From UBA5342 sp965662645 (GTDB lineage Bacteria; Bacteroidota; Bacteroidia; Bacteroidales; UBA5342): DNA of 64,000 nt. Positions 8,148-16,942 of this stretch are shown piece by piece. The position numbers were made by a program, and so were the translations under genes. Within the stretch, counting starts at the first letter, position 1, and each line of letters opens with the position of its first letter. The stretch covers positions 41,387 to 105,386 of the forward strand of contig CBFIII010000007.1 of NCBI GenBank assembly GCA_965662645.1, in the 5' to 3' direction. The notes under the pieces were generated by a model. It was given only the letters and a program-made list of their open reading frames with translations, was not told the DNA's origin and ran no database searches.

Positions 8148-8921
8148 ATGGAGTCAATAAAAGTCGTTAAAGTAGGAGGAAAGATCTTAGAAGAAGAACA
8201 ATCCCTCTTGCAATTGTTAGATAATTTCGCAGCTATTGAAGGGAAAAAAGTATTGGTTCATGGCGGAGGACGACTAGCAACAACGATTGGAGAAAAATTA
8301 GGCATTGAGAGCAAATACGTAGATGGACGTCGTATCACAGACAAAGAAACACTACAGGTGGTCACCATGGTTTATGGTGGCTTAGCCAATAAAACCGTGG
8401 TAGCACAACTACAAGCACGCAACTGCAACGCTCTAGGACTTACAGGAGCAGATATGAATGTTATTTTAGCAGAAAAAAGACCTGTAAAAACAGTCGATTA
8501 CGGTTTCGTTGGTGACGTAAAAGCTGTTGATGGCAAACGCTTATCGTCTTTGATCAACAGTGAAATAGTACCCGTAATGGCGCCTTTGACCCATGACAAA
8601 AAAGGACACATACTCAACACTAATGCAGACACTATAGCCGCAGAGACAGCCAAAGGACTCAGCCCATATTATAACGTAAGCCTTATCTATTGTTTTGAAA
8701 AAGCAGGTGTATTAATGGATGAAAATGATGATGACAGCATCATTACCCACATGACTCCCGAGAGCTACGCCCAGCTGAAAAGCAAAAAAATCATACATAG
8801 TGGTATGATACCCAAACTAGACAATGCTTTCGACGCTCTAAAGCAAGGTGTTAAAGAAGTCATTATCACGAATGTTAAAAATATCAACACAAAAAAGGGA
8901 ACCCGCATATCGTTATCATAA
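8148..8921 (+). CDS. argB: Acetylglutamate (or N-succinylglutamate) kinase
   Basis: The 257-residue amino-acid kinase performs the second step of arginine synthesis, phosphorylating N-acylglutamate. It shows the phosphate-binding KVGGKI start, the VHGGGRLAT substrate loop (about 37-45), GRRITDKETL (about 64-73) and the late NTNADTIAAETA motif (about 162-173). Some Bacteroidales use N-succinylated rather than N-acetylated intermediates, so the acyl group is not settled by family membership. No other arg genes are nearby in the window. It starts with ATG shortly downstream of the kinase gene. Confidence 0.9.
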   Translation: MESIKVVKVGGKILEEEQSLLQLLDNFAAIEGKKVLVHGGGRLATTIGEKLGIESKYVDGRRITDKETLQVVTMVYGGLANKTVVAQLQARNCNALGLTGADMNVILAEKRPVKTVDYGFVGDVKAVDGKRLSSLINSEIVPVMAPLTHDKKGHILNTNADTIAAETAKGLSPYYNVSLIYCFEKAGVLMDENDDDSIITHMTPESYAQLKSKKIIHSGMIPKLDNAFDALKQGVKEVIITNVKNINTKKGTRISLS

Positions 8922-9084
8922 CTAAGATAATCTTTTCATTTCTAGGTCATTTATAGCAAACAACAAGGAGTATTTTTCTCCTATCAATAAATCTTTTACA
9001 AAAAGAAGACTAAGCACTTACAGACTCCCACTCTTAAGAGTAAAATTAATCCTTCAATTACCGAAATAATAAGGCAGATTTCAG

Positions 9085-9092
9085 TACTTTTG
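9085..9092 (+). promoter_or_regulatory. -7 promoter element of pyrG
   Basis: TACTTTTG matches TAnnTTTG exactly and sits 27 bp before the GTG start of pyrG. Transcription would begin near 9096, just before the short leader ORF at 9101. Confidence 0.6.
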
Positions 9093-9100
9093 TGGACTTA

Positions 9101-9133
9101 ATGACAAAATACAAAAACCGTGCAGAAAACTAG
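9101..9133 (+). other. Ten-codon leader ORF overlapping the pyrG start
   Basis: An ATG at 9101 opens a 10-codon reading frame (MTKYKNRAEN) that ends at 9133 and overlaps the GTG start of pyrG at 9120 in another frame. It lies right after a good -7 element, so ribosomes would meet it first. It could be a translation-coupling or attenuation leader, or mere chance. Confidence 0.3.
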
Positions 9134-10727
9134 ATATATTTTTGTGACAGGCGGTGTGACTTCATCATTAGGTAAAGGCATCATCTCTGCTTCATTAGCA
9201 AAATTATTACAAGCGCGTGGCTACAAAGTCACCATCCAGAAATTAGACCCATACATCAACATTGATCCAGGTACATTAAATCCTTACGAACATGGGGAAT
9301 GCTATGTAACGACTGATGGTGCAGAAACAGATCTTGATTTAGGACATTACGAAAGATTTCTTGACGTTCAAACATCACAAGCCAATAACATCACGACTGG
9401 TCGTATTTACCAAAATGTGATTAATCAAGAGCGTCGTGGCGACTTTTTAGGAAAAACGGTTCAGATCATACCTCACATCACCAATGAAATAAAACGTAAC
9501 ATCATGTTACTGGGTGAAACAGGTGAATTTGATTTTGTTATTACAGAATTAGGAGGAACCGTAGGAGACATAGAGTCATTACCTTACGTAGAGACTGTGC
9601 GTCAATTACGCTGGGAATTAGGAAGTAAAGCACTGGTTATTCACTTGACCTACATTCCTTATTTAGCTGCATCAGGCGAACTAAAAACAAAACCTACACA
9701 ACACTCTGTAAAAAAACTACAAGAAGAAGGCGTACAGCCAGACATCTTAGTTCTAAGAACAGAGCATAAGCTTAATGATGACATCAAAAGGAAAGTAGCA
9801 CAATTCTGTAATGTAGATAAAGAATCCGTTATTGAATCCATTGATGTAAGCACCATTTACGAAGTACCACTTAAGATGCAAGAAGAAAAACTTGCAGAAG
9901 TAGTATTACGTAAGATGAATGTGTTGAAAAATGGCGTTCCAGACATGAAAGAATGGAACAGTTTCGTAAAACGACTTAAAAATGCAACCGAAGAAGTTCA
10001 TATTGGACTTGTAGGAAAATACGTAGAATTAGCTGATGCCTATAAATCAATCGTAGAATCATTAATTCATGCGGCAGCCAATAATGATCATAAATTAAAA
10101 CTACATTTCATCAATGCAGAAGATGTCATTGAAGAAAATGCAGAAAAATTATTAGGTCAGATGAACGGTGTCATAGTAGCTCCTGGATTTGGAGACCGAG
10201 GCATAGAAGGTAAAATCTCAGCTGTAAAATACGTACGCGAAAACAACATCCCATTTTTAGGAATTTGTTTAGGAATGCAATGTGCAGTGATTGAATTTGC
10301 ACGCAACGTCCTCGGCTTAAAAGATGCCAATTCCAAAGAGATGAACGAAGGCAAAACAAAAAACCCTGTCATCGACATGATGGAAGAGCAAAAAAGCATT
10401 TCCAATATGGGAGGTACCATGCGTTTAGGTGCTTATGACTGTAAACTTTCAAAATCAAGTAAGATTTATGAAATTTATGGTTCAGAAATGATAAAAGAAC
10501 GCCACCGTCATCGTTATGAATTCAACAACAAATACCTCAAACAATTTAAGGAAGGCGGCATGCAAGCTGCAGGGTTCAACCCCAAAACTAATTTAGTAGA
10601 AGTAGTAGAGATACCCAAGCATCCTTGGTTTGTAGGAGTACAATTTCATCCAGAATACAGCAGCACAGTATTAAGCCCACATCCACTATTTCAATCTTTC
10701 GTAAAAGCTTCTATTAAAAATAAATAG
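9120..10727 (+). CDS. pyrG: CTP synthase
   Basis: The 535-residue enzyme makes CTP from UTP, ATP and glutamine. The N-terminal synthetase domain has the P-loop region TGGVTSSLGKG and the conserved DPYINIDPGT and HYERF segments. The C-terminal glutamine amidotransferase domain has the nucleophile C383 in GICLGMQC and the catalytic His/Glu in FHPEYSS (H510, E512). Length is normal. The start is a GTG: an in-frame stop at 9102-9104 rules out an upstream ATG. yidC follows after 32 bp in the same direction, so they probably form an operon. Confidence 0.97.
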   Translation: MQKTRYIFVTGGVTSSLGKGIISASLAKLLQARGYKVTIQKLDPYINIDPGTLNPYEHGECYVTTDGAETDLDLGHYERFLDVQTSQANNITTGRIYQNVINQERRGDFLGKTVQIIPHITNEIKRNIMLLGETGEFDFVITELGGTVGDIESLPYVETVRQLRWELGSKALVIHLTYIPYLAASGELKTKPTQHSVKKLQEEGVQPDILVLRTEHKLNDDIKRKVAQFCNVDKESVIESIDVSTIYEVPLKMQEEKLAEVVLRKMNVLKNGVPDMKEWNSFVKRLKNATEEVHIGLVGKYVELADAYKSIVESLIHAAANNDHKLKLHFINAEDVIEENAEKLLGQMNGVIVAPGFGDRGIEGKISAVKYVRENNIPFLGICLGMQCAVIEFARNVLGLKDANSKEMNEGKTKNPVIDMMEEQKSISNMGGTMRLGAYDCKLSKSSKIYEIYGSEMIKERHRHRYEFNNKYLKQFKEGGMQAAGFNPKTNLVEVVEIPKHPWFVGVQFHPEYSSTVLSPHPLFQSFVKASIKNK

Positions 10728-10759
10728 CTTACCGAAACAAACTATCAGAACAATAGACT

Positions 10760-12604
10760 ATGGACAAAAATCAGATTTTCGGCATCCTTCTTATCGGACT
10801 TATAATGGTAGGTTTTTACCACTATACCAAACCCAATGAGAAAGAAATGGCGGAATACAACAGACAACGTGATTCGATAGCCGCTGTACAACAAGAAATG
10901 GCAGCCACCGCTCTAATTAACCAACAAGCAGGATTAATTACAAGCACAGAACAAGAGACTGTTATGGACTCGGCAAATCGCACCAGTAAATTTGGAGAAT
11001 TTGCGGCTTATACCAATGGCGAAGAGCAGTTTTACACTTTAGAAAACAAACAGCTCAAGGTCATATTAAGCAACAAAGGAGCTAAAGTATATTCTGTTGA
11101 ATTAAAAGAATATTTAACTTTTGACAAAAAACCTTTAATCCTTTTTGAAGGTGATGAATCAACGTTTAATTTCAACTTTTTCTCTAATAACAATCGTCAG
11201 ATAGCTACAGAAAATCTGTATTTTGATGCTGATAATGCTTCAAAAGAACATTTAGATTTCGTACTAACTCTTGCGAATGGTAAGCAAATGAATATTGCTT
11301 ATAATTTGCCAGAAGAAGGTTATCTACTTTCCACATCTATTGATGGTCAGAAGTTAGAAAAACTTATTCCTCGTTCACAGACTGTGCTAGATCTAACTTG
11401 GAAACAAAGCATACGTCAAGTAGAAAAAGGATTAACTTTTGAACAACGTTATAGTGGTTTGTATTACAAATACTACGAAAATGAAGTTGATTTCATACGT
11501 GGAGGCACAGATAAGAGCGAACAACTGGCAACAAAAGTAAAATGGCTCGCTTATAAAGATCAATTTTTCTCAACAGCTCTAATTGCCGAGAAAGCATTTT
11601 CTTCAGCAACCATAGATCAGAAAAAATCTTTAGATGAAGGCTTCACACATTATATGACGTCTAACATTTCTATTCCAATTGATGGAAAAGACATCAATTA
11701 CAAATTCTATTTTGGTCCAAATAAATACCGTACACTACGTAAAATGGGTATGGATTTTGACAAATTAATAGATATGGGGCGTGGTCCTATCCGTTGGATT
11801 AACCAATACCTGGTCATTCCTGTCTTTAACTTCCTTGGACGATTTATTGGTAATTATGGTCTTATCATATTATTACTAACCATCTTCATCAAAGGTATTG
11901 TCTTTCCATTCACTTACAAATCATATATTTCAACGGCTAAGATGCGATTGCTCAAGCCCGAAATAGATGCTATCAATGAAAAGATACCCGCAGACAAAAC
12001 AGTAGAACGCCAACAAGCAACGATGGCTCTTTACAAAAAAGTAGGCGCAAGTCCTTTGGGCGGCTGTTTACCTATGGCCCTATCTATGCCATTCTTATTT
12101 GCTATGTTCCGATTTTTCCCTGGCTCTATTGAGTTGCGTCAAGAAAGTTTCTTGTGGGCTCATGACTTAGCTAGTTATGATGCTATCTTCACTTGGCAAG
12201 CACAGATTCCATTATTGTCTCGCTTTTACGGTAACCACGTTAGTTTGTTCACCTTACTAATGGCAATAACCAACCTTGTTTACACCCGAATCAATCAGGA
12301 AACAACTGCAGCTTCTGCACAGCAAATGCCAGGTATGAAAGGTATGATGTATATGATGCCAGTTATGTTCTTGTTTATGTTTAACAATTATTCAGCAGGG
12401 TTAAGTTATTACTATTTCATCTCTACATTGATTACCATAGGACAAACCGTATTTATGCGTCGTTTGGTCAACGAAGAAAACTTATTAGCACAATTGCATG
12501 CCAATAAGAAAAAGCCAAAGAAGACCTCTAAATTTCAACAGAGGTTACAAGCAATGCAAAAACAACAGCAGTTGCAAGCGGGTAAAAATGCTAAACGCAA
12601 ATAA
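10760..12604 (+). CDS. yidC: Membrane protein insertase YidC
   Basis: The 614-residue inner-membrane insertase helps fold and insert membrane proteins with or without SecYEG. It has an N-terminal anchor (MDKNQIFGILLIGLIMVGFY), a large periplasmic beta-sandwich domain (about 70-340) and the conserved Oxa1-type five-helix core. The core includes YKSYISTAKMRLLKPEI and MALYKKVGASPLGGCLPM, then MYMMPVMFLFMFNNYSAG. The C-terminal tail is lysine-rich, as expected for ribosome contact. It sits directly after pyrG. Typical length for Bacteroidales YidC. Confidence 0.97.
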   Translation: MDKNQIFGILLIGLIMVGFYHYTKPNEKEMAEYNRQRDSIAAVQQEMAATALINQQAGLITSTEQETVMDSANRTSKFGEFAAYTNGEEQFYTLENKQLKVILSNKGAKVYSVELKEYLTFDKKPLILFEGDESTFNFNFFSNNNRQIATENLYFDADNASKEHLDFVLTLANGKQMNIAYNLPEEGYLLSTSIDGQKLEKLIPRSQTVLDLTWKQSIRQVEKGLTFEQRYSGLYYKYYENEVDFIRGGTDKSEQLATKVKWLAYKDQFFSTALIAEKAFSSATIDQKKSLDEGFTHYMTSNISIPIDGKDINYKFYFGPNKYRTLRKMGMDFDKLIDMGRGPIRWINQYLVIPVFNFLGRFIGNYGLIILLLTIFIKGIVFPFTYKSYISTAKMRLLKPEIDAINEKIPADKTVERQQATMALYKKVGASPLGGCLPMALSMPFLFAMFRFFPGSIELRQESFLWAHDLASYDAIFTWQAQIPLLSRFYGNHVSLFTLLMAITNLVYTRINQETTAASAQQMPGMKGMMYMMPVMFLFMFNNYSAGLSYYYFISTLITIGQTVFMRRLVNEENLLAQLHANKKKPKKTSKFQQRLQAMQKQQQLQAGKNAKRK

Positions 12605-12672
12605 CAAAGAGCAAAGAGCAAGACTATAAGAAAGTTCACCAATTGAACTATTAACCTATAACAATAGAAAAA

Positions 12673-14220
12673 GTGGCAGACGATATATTTAAGAAATTAA
12701 TAGGACACTGTAAAGAATACGGATTCGTATTTCCTTCAAGTGATATATATGACGGCTTAGGAGCTGTCTATGATTATGGTCAATTAGGAGTAGAACTAAA
12801 AAACAACATCAAACGCTATTGGTGGGAAAGTATGGTACTACTTCATGAAAATATTGTAGGATTAGATTCTGCCATTTTCATGCACCCTAAAATATGGAAA
12901 GCTTCAGGTCACGTAGATGCCTTTAACGATCCTTTGATTGATAATAAAGACTCAAAGAAACGTTATCGTGCGGATGTACTTATTGAAGATTTGATTCAGA
13001 AATATGAAGCTAAGATAAGCAAAGAAATAGCGAAAGCTAAAAAACGCTTTGGTGACAGTTTTGATGAAGCTGAATTTACAAAAACGAATCCACGAGTACT
13101 AGCTAATCAATCTAAGATTGATGAGATACATGGTCGTTTTGTGACAGCATTAGAAGCTAATGATCTTCCTGGATTAAAAGCCATTATAGAAGATTATGAA
13201 ATAGCTTGTCCTATCTCGGGAACTAAAAATTGGACTGACGTTCGCCAGTTCAACTTAATGTTTTCTACCGAAATAGGTTCTACATCAGAAGGTGCACAAA
13301 AGATATATCTACGTCCAGAAACCGCACAAGGTATTTTTGTAAATTACCTTAACGTGCAGAAAACAGGACGCATGAAAATTCCTTTTGGTATAGCACAAAT
13401 AGGAAAAGCGTTCAGAAATGAAATAGTAGCACGTCAATTCATCTTCCGTATGCGTGAATTTGAGCAGATGGAAATGCAATTTTTCGTTCGTCCTGGCACT
13501 GAGATGGATTGGTTTAAAGAATGGAAAACGACGCGTATGAAATGGCATACAGCACTCGGTTTCCCAGAAGAAGACTACCGTTTTCATGATCACGATAAAT
13601 TAGCACATTATGCTAATGCGGCTACAGATATTGAATACAAAATGCCCTTTGGTTTTAAAGAAGTAGAAGGTATTCATTCCCGTACTGATTTTGACCTTTC
13701 ACAACATGAGAAGTACAGCGGAAAGAAACTTCAATATTTTGATCCTGAATTGAATAAAAACTACACACCCTACGTTATTGAAACATCAATAGGTGTAGAT
13801 CGTATGTTTTTAACCATGATGGCAGGCGCTTATACTCAAGAAGAGATAGAAAGTAATGGTAAAAAAGATACCCGTGTAGTATTACGTTTACCAGCAGCCC
13901 TTGCTCCAATTAAATTAGCCGTATTACCCTTAGTAAAAAAAGACGGCTTACCTGATCAAGCACGAGCTATCATCGATGAGTTGAAATTTGACTTTAACTG
14001 TCAATATGATGAAAAGGACAGTATCGGCAAACGCTACCGTCGTCAAGATGCCATAGGAACACCATTCTGTGTCACTGTAGATCATCAATCATTAGAAGAT
14101 CATACCGTGACTATTCGTCACCGTGATACAATGGCTCAAGAACGCGTTAACATAGACGACTTACAACAAATCATATCCAAAGAAGTTAACTTACGTGAGC
14201 TTTATAAAAAATTAAAATAG
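12673..14220 (+). CDS. glyS: Glycyl-tRNA synthetase, single-chain (alpha2) type
   Basis: The 515-residue class II synthetase charges tRNA-Gly. It is the homodimeric type, not the alpha-beta type. Motif 1 lies in the N-terminal YGPLGVEL-like region (here DYGQLGVELKNN), motif 2 contains GKAFRNEI and RMREFEQMEMQFF (about 251-280), and motif 3 contains ETSIGVDRMFL (about 370-380). A C-terminal anticodon-binding domain (about 410-515) begins LAPIKLAVLPL. The start is GTG at 12673. A perfect terminator hairpin follows. Confidence 0.96.
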   Translation: MADDIFKKLIGHCKEYGFVFPSSDIYDGLGAVYDYGQLGVELKNNIKRYWWESMVLLHENIVGLDSAIFMHPKIWKASGHVDAFNDPLIDNKDSKKRYRADVLIEDLIQKYEAKISKEIAKAKKRFGDSFDEAEFTKTNPRVLANQSKIDEIHGRFVTALEANDLPGLKAIIEDYEIACPISGTKNWTDVRQFNLMFSTEIGSTSEGAQKIYLRPETAQGIFVNYLNVQKTGRMKIPFGIAQIGKAFRNEIVARQFIFRMREFEQMEMQFFVRPGTEMDWFKEWKTTRMKWHTALGFPEEDYRFHDHDKLAHYANAATDIEYKMPFGFKEVEGIHSRTDFDLSQHEKYSGKKLQYFDPELNKNYTPYVIETSIGVDRMFLTMMAGAYTQEEIESNGKKDTRVVLRLPAALAPIKLAVLPLVKKDGLPDQARAIIDELKFDFNCQYDEKDSIGKRYRRQDAIGTPFCVTVDHQSLEDHTVTIRHRDTMAQERVNIDDLQQIISKEVNLRELYKKLK

Positions 14221-14241
14221 TCTATTTTATACACTATATCT

Positions 14242-14282
14242 AAATGCGTAAATAGTCTGGCAACAGTATTATTTACGCATTT
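14242..14282 (+). terminator. Terminator of glyS, and the gap beyond it
   Basis: A perfect 13-bp inverted repeat (14242-14254 with 14270-14282) separated by 15 nt lies 21 bp after the glyS stop. The T-run is short. I see nothing further between 14283 and 14550 apart from AT-rich DNA. Confidence 0.65.
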
Positions 14283-14550
14283 TATGTATAAAGTAAATCA
14301 CAGAAAAACTCATAAATAGACATCTATATTGTCATTTTTTCTGCATTCCTTTAAACAAACATTCTTTTCTGTCAGGCTAAACAAGACAATATACTCCAAA
14401 ATTATGGATATTGGGAAAGTCAATATTGAGGAACTTATTAAGTAAAAACGTTTAAGCTAAAAAAAAATTGAAAGAGTTAAATTCATCTCAGAATAATTAG
14501 CTACATTGCAATTTCAAAATTATATTATATACTAAAAATCAGGTCTCAGC

Positions 14551-15729
14551 ATGAAACTCATCGTTAATAAAATAAGCCTTTTACTAATACTTCTTTCCCT
14601 TGTTAAACCCACAGAAGCACAAATAGAAAGAGAAATATTAGACTACGTTGATAGTTCTAAAACCATCATTAATAATGGTCGTCATTTACTCGAACTAAAA
14701 GTCTCACAATATGACTACAAAAGCACTAACGAGATCTATTATTACCTTCAAGAAAAAGCGGTTAAACAAGGGAAACTAGCCTTTTCGTTTGCTGAGATTA
14801 TTTACATCAACCTCATCACAGGAAACTACGGAGAACTCATTGACTATTGTAAACACTACGATCAAAAAATACAACTCCCGGTTTTCAAAGCAGATTATTC
14901 TTTAGAAACACCTCTGAACCAACACCTACTAGCCACTGAATTTGACGTCAAGACTAGATTAGAAAATTCAGCAATAAACATAGAAGCAAAAGATTTGATA
15001 TCAATCATTCTACATGTTATCTATTCATCCACAACCGATAACGACTACCGCTTACTACTGAACCAGTTTAAAAACACCTATCCCACTTCAGAATATAATT
15101 CGTTTGTCAACAATTATCTACCTGCTGCACCTTTTTTAGCTTCATTCAGCTGGGACGTAGGGCCTAATATGGTGTTTTTTGATGATAATATCCGTTCATT
15201 ATTTGACCCCTCACTAGGTTTTAGCATGGCGATGGATCTAAACATCAATAAGGTATATAGTTCCTTATTCTTAAAAGGAGGATCGATGCATGCTTCACAA
15301 GACTTTACTATTCCCTCATATAGTTTTAATACAGATGACGAATTCACTTATTTTGATGGCGGCTTACAACTCGGATATTTTGCATGTCGCAACAAGCGTT
15401 TCCATTTAGCACCTTACTTCAGCCTTGGAGGAACGGTATTGAATTCCAATCTATACAACGACGAAAATGATAGAGATGAATATGACATCATTAACTCTTT
15501 TATGTATGGTATAGGTCTTCACACAGAGGTTAAACTTTTAGAATTTGAAGGCTCAGGATATGGTTATTGGTATGGTTTTTATGGCTCTCCTTATATAAAA
15601 ACAAAACAATTTCTAGCCCTTAAATTCAATGCTGGTTATAACATACAAGCTAAAAGTTTATATGAGAAATTTGCAGGAAACACGTTTTATACCTCCTTCA
15701 GTTTTGTATGGGGAATCGGCATCTTTTAA
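14551..15729 (+). CDS. Secreted protein of unknown function, probable outer-membrane beta-barrel
   Basis: I do not recognise the family. The 392-residue protein begins with a signal peptide (KLIVNKISLLLILLSLVKP, cleavage near AQ at 24-25). A mainly helical stretch follows (about 25-190), possibly TPR-like. From about 200 onward, alternating hydrophobic and polar residues rich in Gly, Tyr and Phe suggest beta strands, and the protein ends in WGIGIF. A terminal aromatic is usual for outer-membrane barrels. It stands alone between the glyS terminator and hldA. A small barrel with a periplasmic domain is an inference. Confidence 0.6.
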   Translation: MKLIVNKISLLLILLSLVKPTEAQIEREILDYVDSSKTIINNGRHLLELKVSQYDYKSTNEIYYYLQEKAVKQGKLAFSFAEIIYINLITGNYGELIDYCKHYDQKIQLPVFKADYSLETPLNQHLLATEFDVKTRLENSAINIEAKDLISIILHVIYSSTTDNDYRLLLNQFKNTYPTSEYNSFVNNYLPAAPFLASFSWDVGPNMVFFDDNIRSLFDPSLGFSMAMDLNINKVYSSLFLKGGSMHASQDFTIPSYSFNTDDEFTYFDGGLQLGYFACRNKRFHLAPYFSLGGTVLNSNLYNDENDRDEYDIINSFMYGIGLHTEVKLLEFEGSGYGYWYGFYGSPYIKTKQFLALKFNAGYNIQAKSLYEKFAGNTFYTSFSFVWGIGIF

Positions 15730-15865
15730 CACAAAAGATAAAAAAACTCGGAGATATACCTCTATTTTAAAGAAAGGTATTTACTTTGTATAACTAATCA
15801 ATGATAAGAGTAAAACACATTGAGAAACTTACACTTAAATAACAAAAATACAGCAGCCTAATGTT

Positions 15866-15897
15866 AGCAGATAGAAGCACCATATCTTTTATCTGCT
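15866..15897 (+). terminator. Possible terminator between the OM-like protein and hldA
   Basis: An 8-bp perfect stem AGCAGATA/TATCTGCT (15866-15873 with 15890-15897) with a 16-nt loop is followed by a weak T-rich stretch. It could also be a leader structure of hldA. Confidence 0.4.
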
Positions 15898-15920
15898 TTC
15901 TTGCATTATAAAATTTTAAC

Positions 15921-16916
15921 ATGATTGATTTAAGAGCCACATTTAAAAGCTTTAACGAGAAAAAAGTATTGATAATTGGAGATGTAATGATTGATGCCTA
16001 CATCTTTGGAGTAGTAAATCGTATTTCACCAGAAGCTCCCGTTCCTGTATTAAACGTCAACAACCGTGAATACCGCTTAGGTGGAGCAAGCAATGTAGCC
16101 AAAAACATAAAAGCATTAGGCGCAACACCTATCATGTGTAGTGTGATAGGAAATGATGAGAATGCCATTATCCTGCGTAGCCTTTTAACCAAAAAAAATA
16201 AAATATCAGATAAATATATCATTAATGCTGAACGCATTACTACTTCAAAGACACGAATGATTAGTCATTCACAGCAGTTACTACGATTAGACTCAGAAGA
16301 CAGCACGCCATTAAATGAGAACCTTACGCGCAAATTTGCACAGATCATAAAAGATGCCATTGACACGGAGATACCCGATATTATTATTTTTGAAGATTAT
16401 GACAAAGGCGTTATAACTCCTTTATTAATAAATGAGGTAACATGGTATGCGCACGAAAAAAACATTCCAACGACTGTAGATCCAAAACACAGAAATTTTG
16501 CTGACTACAAAAATGTAACGCTATTTAAACCCAACTTCAAAGAGTTCATCGAAGGAACACATAATGAAGTAGATAAAAAAGACATTAATCAAACCTTAGC
16601 TCTAGCTAAAGCATACCGTGAAGCACATCAGATTGATAATATATTAATCACTCTATCAGAATATGGTGTGTTGATCGTCAATAATGAAACCGATTTTCAC
16701 ATCCCCGCTCAGAAGAGAGATATTTCAGACGTATCAGGAGCCGGCGACACCGTAATCAGTACTATATCTTTATGTATGGCCTGTGGCATTCCTATTAACA
16801 TAGCCACTCAGATAGCTAATATTGCAGGAGGATTAGTCTGCGAAAAGATAGGAGTAGTCCCTATTGACAAACAAGAACTCTTAATGGAATGCGAACGCTT
16901 ATTACTTAAGAAATAA
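15921..16916 (+). CDS. hldA: D-glycero-beta-D-manno-heptose-7-phosphate kinase (PfkB family)
   Basis: The 331-residue PfkB-type kinase matches the RfaE domain I. It has GDVMIDAYIFG (about 20-30), NRISPEAPVPVL (about 33-44), the RLGGASNVAKNI substrate motif (about 52-63), and the C-terminal SGAGDTVIS anion hole with catalytic base D276. It phosphorylates heptose-7-phosphate at C1 on the way to ADP-heptose for LPS cores. The nucleotidyltransferase half (RfaE2) is not fused, so this is the split HldA form. gmhA, the preceding step, is 15 kb away at 31359. It is followed closely by sppA in the same direction. Confidence 0.9.
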   Translation: MIDLRATFKSFNEKKVLIIGDVMIDAYIFGVVNRISPEAPVPVLNVNNREYRLGGASNVAKNIKALGATPIMCSVIGNDENAIILRSLLTKKNKISDKYIINAERITTSKTRMISHSQQLLRLDSEDSTPLNENLTRKFAQIIKDAIDTEIPDIIIFEDYDKGVITPLLINEVTWYAHEKNIPTTVDPKHRNFADYKNVTLFKPNFKEFIEGTHNEVDKKDINQTLALAKAYREAHQIDNILITLSEYGVLIVNNETDFHIPAQKRDISDVSGAGDTVISTISLCMACGIPINIATQIANIAGGLVCEKIGVVPIDKQELLMECERLLLKK

Positions 16917-16942
16917 TACCCAAACATTATAAATCACAAACT

